A stretch of 64,000 nucleotides of DNA from Spirodela intermedia (GCA_902729315.2 LR746272.1:2142035-2206034), one strand, 5' to 3'; shown: positions 36,851 to 49,182, numbered from the stretch's first letter. Notes: generated by a model not told the origin, from the letters alone. Numbers and translations are program-made.

Positions 36851-38660
36851 CTACTTGATGGCGAGTGGGACCCGTCTCCATCAGCTCAGGAGACACCGGC
36901 AGTCCGAGTTCAGCCCAATTGACACGCGAAGACGAAGGAGCCTAGTTTTTGCTACACGGCCTAGCCCTTCGAGACAACGACATTCCACCTCTGCAACGAC
37001 AACGAGCTCAAGCTCACCCTTATCTTTCTTTGTATTTTCACGTTGACTTGTTGGGCCTCGTGTTTGTGTGTTAGCGGGCCCAATTCTATGTGTGTGTGTT
37101 GTTGTTTGTGTCTCCCTTTCTTTAGGGTTTTATTGGGTCTCTCTTTTGAGGCCCAATTAAAACCCTAAGCGGGGGGGACCTATGTTTCTTTTCATTTGGG
37201 CCTCTTTTGGGGCTTATTTGGGTCTTCATTTGAGGCCTACTTAAGCACCGTACGAGGGCCCTCCTCTTTCTCCTTTTAGGGGAGCTTATTGGGTCTCTCT
37301 TTTAGAGGCCCAATAAGCCCCTTTGTAACCTTTTTGTGGCTTATGGGCTTGAGGGCCTCAAGTGGGCCCACCTCCCCTTAGCCCACTTGTGGGCCCTATA
37401 TAAGTGGAGGTAGGACCCCCCCTCAACCAGAAGCGCTGAATTTTGTGAGAGATTATCGTTTGTGAGTTACCTTCTTCGTGACCTAGGATAGGGAGGGAAG
37501 AAGGGAGAGGAAGGCTATCAATACCCTTTGAAGACTTCTTTCATCGTGACGCTGCTGCCTGAGAAGTCCCGCCGCCGCCTGAGACCAACTGCCGCCGCCG
37601 GACATCTTCATTGCCACCCATGAGATCGCCGCCATCACTGGACGAAACGGTCGCAATTGCCGCTGCAACCGCCGCTCTACTAGAACCCCATCACGCCATC
37701 GTGACGAAAGCGGCTTGCTTCGCCTCCCTACGAGCCGTCGCCGAGCACTCCACCGGAGTCTCTTGACTCCTAGTTCGACTGCCACCTCTTCCTTTAGAAC
37801 TCCACCATAAACTCGCCGGAGCCACCATCCGCCGCTCCGCTCAGTCGCTGGCCGTTCGCTGACGAACGCCTACCTGCCTCTGACGTCGGGAGAGACCCTG
37901 CAGCCATGCCGATGAGTCAGATCCAATCCAAGCTCCTCACAGGCCCCCGCCGGAGTTTCCCAATGATCCGCCACCGCCGCGCCGTTTCCGGCGCTGCCTA
38001 GACCAGGAGGGCTCAACTCTCCCTAATATCGTCGGCTGAGATCGTCTCCTTCCTCTACTCCGCTTCCCAACGCCGCCAGAGAAGGCTGATCCTTCCAACG
38101 ACGGTTGGGCTTTCGCCCAACCGCCAACGCTTGGCATTCCTGTCGAAGCGCCGACCGTGCCACGCCTTACGACGACGACTACTGCGACTCTCGACCAGAA
38201 CCGACCATCAATGTTGAGCATCACTCTTCACTGAACATCTCTACTTACGTCGAGTCTCCGCTCCATCACGACCCGCCAAGCTACGCAGCCCTGAAGGTTA
38301 GCTCCGTACCCCTTCTTACTTAAGTTTAATTATCTTTTGACGGGTTTTCTCAGCTCATTTCCACCACCATCAGAAGAATGTAAACAGGATAGGACAGGTT
38401 ATAGGATCATGACTTTTGACGTTGCGTCAGACTCGTCACTATTTGTGAGCTGCAGCCCTAGGCTACTTCACGACGACTGTTTCGCCGTTTGTCCAGACGT
38501 AGACCGAGAGGGTCTCACACTTACCATCGTCGATTGTTTCCCCCAGTTGTCCTGGGTTGATAGTGCATATTTGTACGCCTGCCTGTACTTAGGTTAGATG
38601 GTTAGACCTAGAGTCTAAGGTCCATACATTCTTATCGGATCGGTCCGACTGTCCCATCTT
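36851..38660 (+). mobile_element. GC-rich LTR-like block with a TATA box and GGGCCCA hairpins
   Basis: A sharp GC-rich island in AT-rich DNA. At 37080-37400 it has many TGGGCC/GGCCCA elements, AAACCCTAA-like boxes (near 37122 and 37160) and imperfect hairpins (for example 37285-37315, arms TTATTGGG.CTCT/AGAGGCCCAATAA). Then comes CCCTATATAAGTGG (37394-37407), and about 30 bp on a leader-like region rich in CCGCCG. The layout (U3 enhancers, TATA, GC-rich transcribed part) suggests an LTR plus leader of a retrotransposon. No TG/CA limits or target duplication were found. Frames in it (37483-37785 -, 37937-38224 -, 38105-38323 +, 38337-38597 +) are low-complexity or motif-free. A genuine truncated gene cannot be excluded. 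Confidence 0.4.
37394..37407 (+). promoter_or_regulatory. TATA box in the GC-rich LTR-like block
   Basis: CCCTATATAAGTGG follows a cluster of GGCCCA elements and precedes a GC-rich leader-like stretch. Confidence 0.45.
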
Positions 38661-38712
38661 GAGTCTTGAGTTTCATTGATCAGGTACAAGGGTTCTCGCC
38701 CCATCCTGCATC

Positions 38713-38836
38713 ACTAATCCAAGAGAACAAGAAGAAGAAGATATCCTTAGTCCAAGAGGTGAGCAAGAGAGAAGAGGAACCCTTAATCCAAGAGGTGAGC
38801 AAGAGAAAAGAGAAACCCCTAATCCAAGAGGTGAGA
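38713..38836 (+). repeat. 36-bp tandem repeat, about 3.5 units
   Basis: Units share AATCCAAGAGGTGAGCAAGAG; the first is diverged. In one + frame the period is 12 residues (LIQEVSKRKEKP-like). It resembles in reverse the CTTGGATTAAGAGG phrases at 7280-7410. Confidence 0.75.
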
Positions 38837-39165
38837 GTGATAACAAGAATCATCTTGTTTCCAAATTCAACTTCAACTTCTTCAAGTATTCATGAGTTTT
38901 AATATTTACATAAAATAGGAGAACTTAGTTAAATATTCCCCCTCCCAAAGGATGTTAATTGGTGTCTCTTAGAGGGGGAGGCACCTTCCTTAGAGGAGAA
39001 GGGTGCATGGGTGATGTGGCTTCTTCTCCTTCCTCTTCATCTTCCTCATGGGTCCACCTCAAAGGTTGAATCCTCATGTTGACTCTATCACAATGTGTCA
39101 AATTTTAACCTACTACTTGTAGTGTCTTAGAACTATAGGGTAAAGTCAAACTCTAAGAGGGGGAG

Positions 39166-41071
39166 TGAGGTGACTTAATCATTGTATAATAAATCATGTA
39201 AATTTAAAATTATAAAACTAAAAAAAATTATCTTTTAAATTTTTAGAAATAGTTTAAAAAAATAAATTAATTTTAATTAGATAAAAATTTCAAAAAATAG
39301 TGAGAAATTACTAAATCGATCAAAGGGATGTAAGATAATATCAGGTAATATTTTAGATTTTTTCAAAGAGAATATAATTTTTTATAATTTTTAAATTAAA
39401 TGACGAATATAAAATAAATTTAAAAATTAAAAAAAGAAAAATAATGGTACAAATGTCATGATGACATCAGCATCCTAAAGAACGTGATTTAAATAGAAAT
39501 AGAATTCCACCAAGTGATTCTTACATAAACAATTATAGATAATTTAATAGATTAAATTGAGATTTATAAAAGTCAAAAGAATCGTAATTAAATGAAAAAG
39601 ATTTTAGAAACTTGAAATTACACAAAGTATTACAAAATGAAGAAAAAAATTAAATTGAAAGTAAGAAAGACAAAGTTTTGGCTCTGGGACAATGATCACT
39701 GGAATTTTATGTTTATGATGATTATTGTGTAATGTCCACGACCTCAAGGGTTCTCGTTGAACATAGATAACCTGACATTCGTTAGATCTCCTTTCAAAGT
39801 CTAGAAAATGATGATGAAAGTCAAACTAGTTAAAAAATAGTAAATCAGAGTTTCGAAGTTGTGGTAATGATGCATCAAAATCCTGAACATTTGGGAGGAT
39901 TGTCGTGTAATATCATTAACCTCAAAGGCTTTCTTTAGACAAGGATGATGTAAGTAATCTTTGGATCTTCTTACAAAGTTTAGAAATCAATGAAATGAGT
40001 CGTTGAATCATCTCCAACAACTATCACCCCATGGAGTGAAAAAATAGCGAGTTTGCAATTCTCTAATGACTCTCACCCTAGTGGAGATGAGTTAGATAGA
40101 GGTCAGACACGTTGTAGAGAACTTCATCTCAAGTCGATGCAGCAAGAGGAGGCTCTTTATCGCATCTAGTACACTTTTAAGAGGTGGTGACTCATCTCTT
40201 AGTAGATCATTCTCTTCCCAACGATAACTTATTCGTCGATCAATCAGAGATGATTTACTCAATAGATTTGCGATCTTTTTATCTAAAATTGTTCAGTAAT
40301 TTTAATAATAATGTTTCGCAAATCACGTTGGCAAGATTTTCAACAATGATTGAATGATTCTAGTAGCTTAATTGTTCACTAAAAATCTATAAAAAAATCA
40401 CAATTTAATTAGATAATAATGTGGGTTTTGGTTCTAGTAGGATTTGAACCCTCATCAATCACTTGACTATATGAGAAGAGTGAAATATGTGAATACCCTT
40501 ATTTAATGACATTATTAGGGTATCTCACTCTTATAAATAAGGGATATTTTTTAGGTATTAAAAATATTAAAAACCTTTGAAAAGCTGATTTAGTCCCACA
40601 TTGGTTATTTTATGAGTTTTGAGATGTATATAATAATATAAGATCTTACAATCAATGAGCCTCTCTCTTGCATGTGTATGACTGCCCCTTGCCCCACGCT
40701 TGGCTGGCCAATAGTGATGTGGAAGGAGAGTGACATATATGTTTCTCATACCATTAGTTTATCCTTAGCCATTCAAACCCACTACTCGCAATTCCACTTG
40801 ACTATGCTTCTAACCACTTGCAAGCCTAGTTGGCTAGTGGGTTCTCTCATTTTTTATCTTAATATTTTATTTTATTTATCTTTATTTATCTCAAAAAAGG
40901 ATTATAAAAATTATATAAATTCACATAAAATCACATAATTAGTCAAAAATTAATATTAATTAATTAAAAACTACTTTTCACAATTTAATATATATATAAG
41001 TCTATTTATCATGATTCAAGACTATAATTATATTATTAGTTAATTATTAACTCATAATATTGAAGACATCA
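39166..41071 (+). mobile_element. Lone LTR, copy 3 (about 1.9 kb)
   Basis: Same family: starts TGAGGTGACTTAATC and ends GAAGACATCA, with the usual terminal inverted repeat. The flanks GGGAG and AAGAG do not form a clean duplication, so limits are good to a few bases. It carries an internal duplication of roughly 190 bp (around 39710-39900 against 39890-39990), shared with copy 5 but not with copies 1 and 4. A B-box-like GGTTCAAATCC is on the minus strand at 40440-40450. No genes inside. Confidence 0.75.
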
Positions 41072-42626
41072 AAGAGAATTAAATTTCTAATGGTTCTAAC
41101 CTTTTTTTGGCCTATCGTCTATGTTTTATTACTAAATGTGCCAGCATGTGTGTGCATATATAACTCTTTCTCACTAAAGATACTAAGATTTTTATATTAG
41201 TTCTCCCTTAACCCAGTTCCATCTAGTCCTAGAAGAATCTTCCTACTAGTGTTTTACTATTTCTCTCAAGAAATATAATCTAACATTCACAAGCTCAGCC
41301 ACTCAACCATTCAAGTTCATCTCTACATAACTCATTATAATTTCAAGGCTAAAATAGACTGCCAACATATTGTGCTTCACCCAACAACCTCTCCCCTCAC
41401 CAGCTAGTTACCTTAGGGCATGGAGATCATTTTCTCTTGAGTTAGATGTCATCAATTCGCTAAAATCAGATGAAGATCAGGATGTAACTTCCTATTTGTT
41501 ATTGATGTGTCTTACTAGTAGAGCTTTAGTTTCTTGTTTGAATATTCATGTAGAGAAAGATGTTCTATTTCTCAAGAATTTCTTTTTCTATAAGATGCCA
41601 TCCTCTAATAGTTTCTTACTTTGACATGGTCTCCAACATTTAAGAAACTTGTTTGAAGACCTATCATTTTCCTAAATGCATATTAACAACCTTTGACCTG
41701 TTTGTGATTCAAATCTTTCTATCCTCTCATATGTTTGATTTGAAGCTTGAACTATACCATTCTGACTTAACATGAACAACTTTTCTACTAGAGATAGATC
41801 CATAATTATGTTCATATTGGATTTCATCCACAAAAGCTACTGACATATCACTATCTAGATGCTGAGTTCAAGACTTATTTTTGCCCTTTATTTTTTGAAC
41901 TCTTTTAATCACTCATCCATATGAGAATGTAAGAAATTACTTAAATCTATTTAGAAATGCCAAATGTTGTATTTCAAGATAAGTTTGAATGTATAGACAT
42001 AAATAATATCATGATTGTGAGTTACCTATATCAATGTAATCATCTAATATGTTTTTATCAAAGAGTGATTCTTCTATAGATATTGATCAACAATAAAGTG
42101 TTCCTATTATGAAGAATCGTTGGATCTCAAAGACTAACACCTTCGATTCAATTATTAGTGATAAGATTATGAAATCAATAAATTTAACTCATATGATATC
42201 ACATTGAACACATTGAATATTTGATGTACCTTTGTGACATATAAATGACTCTCAATATTCAATAAACAAATTTTCATTTGCAATAACAAACTAAGATCAG
42301 CAACAAAGTGGACTCATGGGAATTATATGTATTTGTGTACTATATATAGAGAATTAACCATTCTGAAGTCCATCCATTACACCTCTTGCTTTAACTCAAT
42401 AAGTTGGCATAATAAATAAAATATTTAATTCACAATCAAGAAAAGTACTTAGAATTTAATGTTTGAATCAACACTCCAACTAGTATTGCATTACTTGACA
42501 AAGAAAAGTGTTTGAATAAAGAAATCAAACTCTAGTCTACATTGCTTTTGTGTCTTTTAAAGATAGTCAAAAAATAGGATGTCAAATTAAAAAATTGTTG
42601 TCTATAAAATAGAGTGAGAAGACTTA
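41072..42626. other. Intergenic DNA, probably old transposon remnants
   Basis: AT-rich. The 41370-41624 (+) frame of 84 codons has no motif I recognise. The DNA resumes at 49188 beyond the copia insertion. Confidence 0.4.
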
Positions 42627-42631
42627 GATGA

Positions 42632-42801
42632 TGTACACAAAAAATAGAATGTGTTCCCTCAGAAAAGTAGGAGGGGGTACATGTCCTTATATGGAGAGAA
42701 GGAAGAAGATGAAGGGCTAAGAGACATAGAGAGGTGAGGAAGACAAAGGGCCAAGAGATATGGGAAGGCCAAGAGGCCTATAGTGGGCCTTTGTACTCAC
42801 A
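42632..42801 (-). repeat. Copia 3' LTR (170 bp)
   Basis: On the minus strand it starts TGTGAGTACAAAGGCCC and ends TTTTTTGTGTACA. It lacks about 19 bp present in the partner LTR. Confidence 0.9.
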
Positions 42802-42808
42802 TTTTCCC

Positions 42809-43230
42809 TCAATTCGGAGTGTAGATGTCGACTAAGCCCAGCTTGGGCGAGAATATATCATATGATGCAACCTGCAGACCTTTAGTGAAGATGTCCAAAA
42901 GTGGATGGTGAATGATGTGGCATGTAATCTCGATATGCGTATTACGAAGATGAAAAGTCAGGTTATTTGCTATGAAGATTGCTGCTTGATTAGCACAGTG
43001 CATAAGCATAGCATCTTCGTTTTTTTTATTAGCCAAAGGTGTAGATAAGATAAGGGGAATGCTAAGCATGCACAACGACATATTTATTATGGCCTGATAT
43101 TCAGCCTTAGTGTTAGAAGAGCAAAAGACCTACTGCTTGTGACTAGACCATATCATAAGATTTCTTCCAACATAGATACAATAGCCTGTGATAGACATGT
43201 TCTGCATGATCATCGGCCATATTTAAACTC
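42809..43230 (-). pseudogene. Copia RNase H fragment
   Basis: Minus-strand traces ITGYCIYVGRN, SSNTKAEYQAI (about 43085-43200) and NQAAIFIANN...HIEITCH...LLDIFTKGL...KLGLVDIY (42809-43081) follow the copia RNase H order. The frame is broken between them. Confidence 0.8.
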
Positions 43231-43473
43231 TGAGTAGTTGACCACGTGAAGATGTTTGTGGTGGCGGAAAGTGATTCCTTGTCCAAGAGCATATTTGAGA
43301 TAGGTGAGAAGTCTAAAGACAGCCTCCTAATGATTGTATCAAGGTTCATGCATAACCTAACTAAGAAGATTCACCGTATAGACAATTGCGAGTCGTATGA
43401 TAGTGAGATAAATGAGTTTTTTAACTAGACGTCGATACAAGTGAGGATTAGCGAGGAGAGGTGAGGTCGAGTC

Positions 43474-43791
43474 TTAGAAATTTGGCTGACTCTCAATCAA
43501 AGATGCATGTGGCTTGCATCTGAGTAGTTTTATATCTTGTAAAAGATTAAGTACATATTTGTGTTGGTTGAGGACAGTCTTCCTTAGGTGATAGGCAAAC
43601 TCTATGTCCAAGAAATACTTGAGAGTCTCCAAGTCCCGAATATCCAAATGTTCTCGAAGAAACATTTTAGTATCCTGAATGCCAGCCATATCACTCTCTT
43701 TGATAATCATATCGTCTATGTAAATGGCGAGAATAATGCACCTGTTCATGGTGGTCTTGTGAAAAACTATAGGCTCCACTTCACATGCCAA
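43474..43791 (-). pseudogene. Copia reverse-transcriptase fragment
   Basis: A 105-codon open stretch with CIILAIYIDDMII (catalytic YIDD box intact) and LKYFLDIE...YLLDL-type continuation, typical of copia RT palm and connection. The upstream RT fingers (43800-44100 minus) are scrambled by stops. Confidence 0.85.
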
Positions 43792-44435
43792 AAAATCACA
43801 CTGCCAAATAAGGGTGCTAAATTTGATGAACCAAACTCAAAGACTCTATTTGAGACCATATATGGTTTTGCAAAGATGACACACTTTGACAGATTTTACC
43901 TCAATCATGTAGTCAGGAGGCTGCTCCATATAGATCTCTTCGTCGAAATCGTCATAAAAAAAGACATTGAAAATGTCTAACTAATGTAGAGGCCAGTCGA
44001 TATTGACTACCATAGAAATAATGATATGTCACAAGCTTAGACAGACCACAAGAGAAAAGGTCTCCTTGTAGTCGATGCCATACTATTAAGAAAAGTCACA
44101 TGTCACTAGTCGAGCTTCATAGCGATGAATAGTACCATCTAGAAGATACTTGGGGATATAAACCCACCTACAAGAAACAACATTAGCACTACGTAGTTAA
44201 AGAATAATCTCCCAAGTTCCTTGATAGATGAGAGCCTACATATTCCTTATCTATAACTGCCTTCCAATAAGGTACCGCCATAGCATCCATGTGAGACTTG
44301 AGTATTGATCCAATAGTCAAGGATAGGGCAAAGGCCCAATAAGATGGAGAGAGGTGATCATAAGAGATGAAATAAGAAATAGGGTGAAGAAAGTAAGTGT
44401 GTGTACCTTTCTAAAGAACGATAGACAGATGAAGA

Positions 44436-44672
44436 TCATCTCAAGGCACCGAATTTACAAATGATGTCATGAATTGGTTGGGTACTTGCAGCGAGACTAG
44501 TCTGATAATGGCTGCCGATGTCTTCTGGAGGAGCTAGAATAGATTGAAGTTGGCTAAGATCGGGAGATGGTAATAGTAAGGAGATAGTGACCTCTGGTGA
44601 AGTGTTGAGACTAGGCGATGATGATGTGGTGTCCTCTAGTAGAGGCATGAATAAAATCGCCAAGGAGGGCAC
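44436..44672 (-). pseudogene. Copia spacer between integrase and RT
   Basis: Ser/Pro/Leu-rich open stretch at the place where copia polyproteins have a low-complexity linker between integrase and RT. Confidence 0.5.
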
Positions 44673-45063
44673 TCTAAAGTACTTAGACTCCTTATGGAAG
44701 GTAACATCTACTGATACTAAATACTTCTACTCTTGGAGAAGGTAGACACGATACCTTTTTTGTGTTCATGAGTAGCCAACAAAGACGCCTTTTAGTGCAC
44801 AAGGGACAAGCTAAGACTTATTTGGGATGTGGTCATGTAAAAATACTACACAACCAAAAACTCGTGGGGGTAAAGAGAAAAGGTCACCTTTAGGGTTGAG
44901 ACAACAAAGGGGAACTTCTTCGCCTAAGGGAGATGACAAAAGGTGGTTAATGAGGTAGGTGGATATGAGGACGACATCAGCCTATAGTTAATCAGGAACC
45001 CCTATCTCAAGCATGATAGTACGAGTCATGTCCAAGATATGTCGGTGCTTTCATTCTATCATT

Positions 45064-45301
45064 CTATTTTGTTAGGATGTATGTGGACAGATTATTTGAT
45101 GAAGATCTTAAGCAATTTCCAAAGCTCTTGAAGTGTAGATTGTGTAAACTCGAGAGCATTATTTGTTCGAAAAATTTTGGGCGTGGTGTTCCACGGAGTC
45201 CGTAGTTCCTGAAAGAATTCTCGTAGATGAAGAAAGACTGCAATTTGATCCATGAAGAGGTAGACCCATGATGCAAGCGAGAAATCATCAATTAGGTCCA
45301 T
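45064..45301 (-). pseudogene. Copia integrase fragment
   Basis: Contains MDLIDDFSLASWVYLF and FRTNNALEFTQSTLQE. In active copia integrases the second motif reads FR(T/S)DNA.EF, so an Asp of the DDE triad is Asn here. The frame breaks soon after. Confidence 0.8.
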
Positions 45302-45626
45302 GTAATATCAAAAACTAGAAACCAAAGTGACACATGTGGGCCCCCAGATGTCACAATGAATTAATTCAAACGGCTGATTGTATGGTAGGAAATCTCACTG
45401 ATGGTATTTCGAATGAAAATATTTCTAAGTTCATTAGATTCCCATTTAAAATTAGATATAAAAATTCCAAGTAAAGTCTAATATAATTTCAAAATATCTA
45501 ATGACCAAAACGACGATGTCATATAAGTGAAGAAGTCTTTGTAGATAGTAGGCATGAGATACTAATAGATGGAGTGTTTAGAATAAGCTCAAAGAGGCCT
45601 TGACCAGTCTCTCCACCTAAACTAAT

Positions 45627-45890
45627 CTACACCCCAATCTGTAAATCTTGAAAAATACAATGATAGGAGAAAAATTGAATAAAGCAATAAAGAGCTTTGG
45701 TAATGGCACAAATAGAGAAGAGATTGATGTCAAGGTTAGAGACATAGAGGACGTTGGATAGGGACATGGAAGAAGTTGATTCAGTATCCCCTTTTTCGGT
45801 GACAGAATAGGTACGACCATCAGTGATCATGATAGTTTTGGGATAGGTTATATTCTGGAGGTGGGAAAGGAGAGATGAGGTACTTGACAT
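45627..45890 (-). pseudogene. Copia protease/pre-integrase fragment
   Basis: Contains IMITDGRTYSVTEKGD and SLSNVLYVSNLDINLFSI, the hallmark of the region between copia protease and integrase. The protease active-site part upstream is not readable. Confidence 0.8.
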
Positions 45891-46055
45891 GTCGACTGAT
45901 GCCCTTGAATCAATATTTCAAATCTCAAACTTGGGTGCAGATGTTAGAAAGGCAATACCTACATTAGAAGATGAAGCATGATGTGTGGGAAGTTAAAGCT
46001 ATCTCTTTGGAGTACATACACTAATCATACTCCTCGCAAGACATGGAGATCCCGA

Positions 46056-46671
46056 TCACACATGTAGAAGTTGGAGTTGGTTCCAAAGAGGACCCTTGCA
46101 AGGGTGAAGGTGTTGTAACCGGTAACAAAGAGGCAGTAGAGTGTGCGTAGAACCCACTTGGAGGAAGCGGACCCAGCTAGTCAAATGGATAGCCAAACGT
46201 TTTGTAGCACTTGGTTGCCTAGTGATTGGTCTTCTCACAATGTTCGTATGGAGGAAAGTGACCCCAACCGAAGAAGCTCCACAACCATTCTTCCCTTTCC
46301 CAACATGAGGGGTAGGGCCCCCTCCTTATCTTGCTTCTTGAGTAGTAACCACCATAGTCGAGGCTTCGGGGGCAGGTGATAATATCTTTGACAATACCAA
46401 AGTCGATGTGGAGACAAGAGGAGTTACTCGTTTGACTGCATTAAAGGTTTCCACTAACATCAAAGAGGTCCCACCATTTAATACAAAGCTTTGTACCTGA
46501 GAGGTTAGAGTTGGATCAATCACATCAAGATATGCGGTTACTAGGAATACTTGGCGGTAGCGTCATTGAGTGGTGATGTCTGTCATAATGGGTTGATACT
46601 AATCAAGCAAATTGCCCAACTTCTGCACGGCGAGAAATGTGGCATGAAAAGGAGAGGTGTTGCCACGCATC
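46056..46671 (-). pseudogene. Copia gag/protease remnant, distal part
   Basis: Short open stretches in shifting frames (46056-46238, 46235-46417, 46326-46523) between the nested LTR and the pre-integrase fragment. No intact zinc knuckle was found. 46667-46671 is one arm of the nested LTR's GCATC duplication. Confidence 0.45.
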
Positions 46672-48298
46672 TGATAAGTCTTCATTATCATGAGTTAATA
46701 ATTAGTAAATAATATAGTTTTAGACTTAACTCATGATAAATAGACTTCTATTTGTGTTAAAGTGTGAAAAGTGATTTTCAGTTGATTAACGTGAATTTTT
46801 GGGTAATTATGTGATTTTATACGATTTTTATAGTCTTACTTTTGAGATAAATGAAGGAAAAGAAATTAAAAGAAAAATAAGACAAAATGAGGGGACCTGC
46901 CGGCCAGCTGGCCCCGCGAGCAGGTTGGAAGCACAGACAAGAAGGAGCCGCGAGCAGGGGCTCGAGTGGCTTGAACTGATGGGGGCATGTGTGCGCCACT
47001 CCCCTTCCACGTCACCGGTGGCCAGCCGGCTGTGGGGCAAGGAGTGGTCGTACATGCGCGAGAAAGGGACTTGATCAGGAATGTAATATTACTTTATATT
47101 TACCAGAAACGTCGGCGCACAACCAATGTGGGACTAAACCCGCGTCACCTTCCCTAGAAAGGGCAGGCAACCGGCGCGGGTTTGAATCCTCCCAGAGCCA
47201 AAACTCATATATTTTATTTGATTATCGCGACTTTCCTACAGATCGTCGGTGAAGGATTAAGCAACCAGAATCGTTGGATCATCGGCAAAAATCTCGTCAA
47301 CACGATTCGCAGAGCATTGTTACTAAAATTGCTGAAAGATTTGCGATAAAAGGATCGCGAATCCATCAAGTAAAGCATCTATGATTGATCGACGAACAAG
47401 CCGTCGTCGGGAAGAGGAAGATCCACCGGGAGATGAGTCGTCACCTCTTGAGAGCATACCAGATGCAATGAAGAGCCTCCTCTTACTATCCAGACCTGAG
47501 GATGAAGCTCCTTAACACGCACCCCACCTCCATCCAGCTCTTCTCCATCGGGTGACAGCCGTCGGAGAGCCGCAAAGTCACTATTTTTCTACTCAGTCGG
47601 GTGACAGCCGCCGGAGACGATTCGACGACCCATTTCATTGATCTCTAGACTTCGCAAGGAGATCTAGAGATTGCCCACATCATCCTTGTCCAAGGAGAGC
47701 CTTCGAGGCCGTGGACACTGCACGACTATCCTCCCGAACGCTCAAGATTCTGGTGCATCATCGACGCATCGCCGCCGCGACGCCGAAATTTTGTTTTTTT
47801 ACTTTCAACTTAATTTTCGTTTCATTTAGTGATAATTTGTTAATTTTTAATTTACCAAGATATACTTTATTTCATTACAATTCTTCCGGCTTTTATAGAT
47901 CTTAATTTGATCAATTAAATCGTCTATAATCGCTTATGTAAGAATCATCGGGTGGAACTCTATTTTTGCCCAATTCACGTTCGCCGGGATGTTGACGTCA
48001 TCCTGACGTCCGCACCCTTATTTCCTTTTTTCGTGAATTTTAAATATATTTCTTTTTCATTTCTTAGTATAAAATTCATAGAAAATAGTATTATTTGAAA
48101 ACAATTCTGAATAATTACCAGATATTATATTACATCTCTGTGATTGACCTGAAAAATTACTACTTTTTTTGGAAGTTTTATTGAATTATAATTGATATAT
48201 TTATTCAGAAATACTTCTAAATATCTGAAAAATCGTATTTTCTAGTTTTATAAATTTTATATTTGTGTGATTTAATATACAACGACTAAGTCATGTCA
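46672..48298 (-). mobile_element. Lone LTR, copy 4 (1627 bp), nested in the copia element
   Basis: On the + strand it starts TGATAAGTCTTCATTATC and ends GACTAAGTCATGTCA. Perfect GCATC duplications are at 46667-46671 and 48299-48303. It is the reverse-orientation counterpart of copy 1, and is closest to it in carrying no internal duplication. Short frames inside (46799-47074, 46828-47055, 46989-47252, 47711-47905) are not genes. Confidence 0.9.
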
Positions 48299-48303
48299 GC
48301 ATC

Positions 48304-48980
48304 TTCATGATGTTTCCAAAGACATCTATTGTAAAAGCAATGATGTCCTTAGTGCCAAAAGTTCTATCAAGAGTATTTCACATTTCTTTAGCCATCTCGA
48401 GAAATTCAATGTTGTGGAGAGAGTGAGAGCAAAAACTTTGAGAAGCCACATTTGAATGGTCTTATCTCTAGTTGTCCAAGTGAGGAGACGAGAATCATTT
48501 TGGGGAGGAGAAAGATTGATGATGTATTGTCGACACCCCTAAACACCGAGACATGGACTTTGGAGCTGAGTTGGAACTCCAATGGATAGGATGCGGGCAA
48601 CTGCAAGTGAATCAACTGAGGTCGTCCTGACATTTGTCTGCATATTCGACAGAGGCGAGGGAGAGTTTGAGTCGGCCATGACGCTAGGCAGTTGTGGTGC
48701 GAGGGAAGATGAGAAGTCGCCAAGTGAGAAGATCAATAGTCTCCTCCCATAGTGAGGAGAGCCGCTGCCTAGAGATCTGCCAGTTGGAGATGGGAGATCT
48801 GCCGACTGGGAGATTCAGCTGGAGACAGGAGGTTCTAACACCAATCGGCTTGGAGGATCCGTCAATTGGAGTCGCCGGTTGAAGAAATGTGGAGAAGATG
48901 GTGGCATAGGCCTGATCTTCAAGAAGAGGGGGCACGAGGAAACGTGGAGGCAGTATTATAGATGAGGCAGAGCAGAACCT
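48304..48980 (-). pseudogene. Copia gag remnant, proximal part
   Basis: Minus-strand short frames (48684-48935, 48539-48736, 48406-48723) directly follow the primer-binding site, where gag begins. They are frameshifted relative to each other. Confidence 0.5.
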
Positions 48981-48993
48981 GGCTCTAATACCA
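48981..48993 (-). other. Copia primer-binding site
   Basis: TGGTATTAGAGCC on the minus strand, one base from the standard TGGTATCAGAGCC complementary to initiator-Met tRNA. It directly abuts the 5' LTR. Confidence 0.85.
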
Positions 48994-49182
48994 TGTACAC
49001 AAAAAATAGAATGTGTTCCCTTAGAAAAGTAGGAGGGGGTTACATGTCCTTATATGGAGAGAAGGAAGAAGACGAAAGGCCAAGAGACATGGGAAGGCCA
49101 AGAGACACAAAGAGGTGAGGAAGACAAAGGGCCAAGAGATACAGGAAGGTCAAGAGGCCTATAGTGGGCCTTCATACTCACA
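48994..49182 (-). repeat. Copia 5' LTR (189 bp)
   Basis: Partner of 42632-42801. Both share the AGGCCTATAGTGGGCCTT block and the TGTACACAAAAAATAGAATG end. Confidence 0.9.

Larger units (their letters stand above)
42632..49182 (-). mobile_element. Ty1/copia retrotransposon, complete but decayed, minus orientation
   Basis: Short LTRs at 42632-42801 (3' LTR) and 48994-49182 (5' LTR) start TGTACACAAAA and end CTCACA on the + strand. They are near-identical apart from a small duplication. Perfect GATGA target duplications lie at 42627-42631 and 49183-49187. The primer-binding site TGGTATTAGAGCC (48981-48993, minus) abuts the 5' LTR and matches the initiator-Met tRNA end. A GAGGGAAAA polypurine tract (42802-42810, minus) abuts the 3' LTR. 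Domain order gag, pre-integrase, integrase, RT, RNase H is the copia order. A lone LTR (46672-48298) interrupts the gag region; without it the element is about 4.9 kb. Frameshifts and stops throughout mean it is not autonomous. Confidence 0.9.

Noticed and set aside
37483-38224. Gly/Arg-rich minus-strand frames in the GC-rich block
   Set aside because: Low-complexity readings of CCGCCG-type DNA, with no splice context or known motif.
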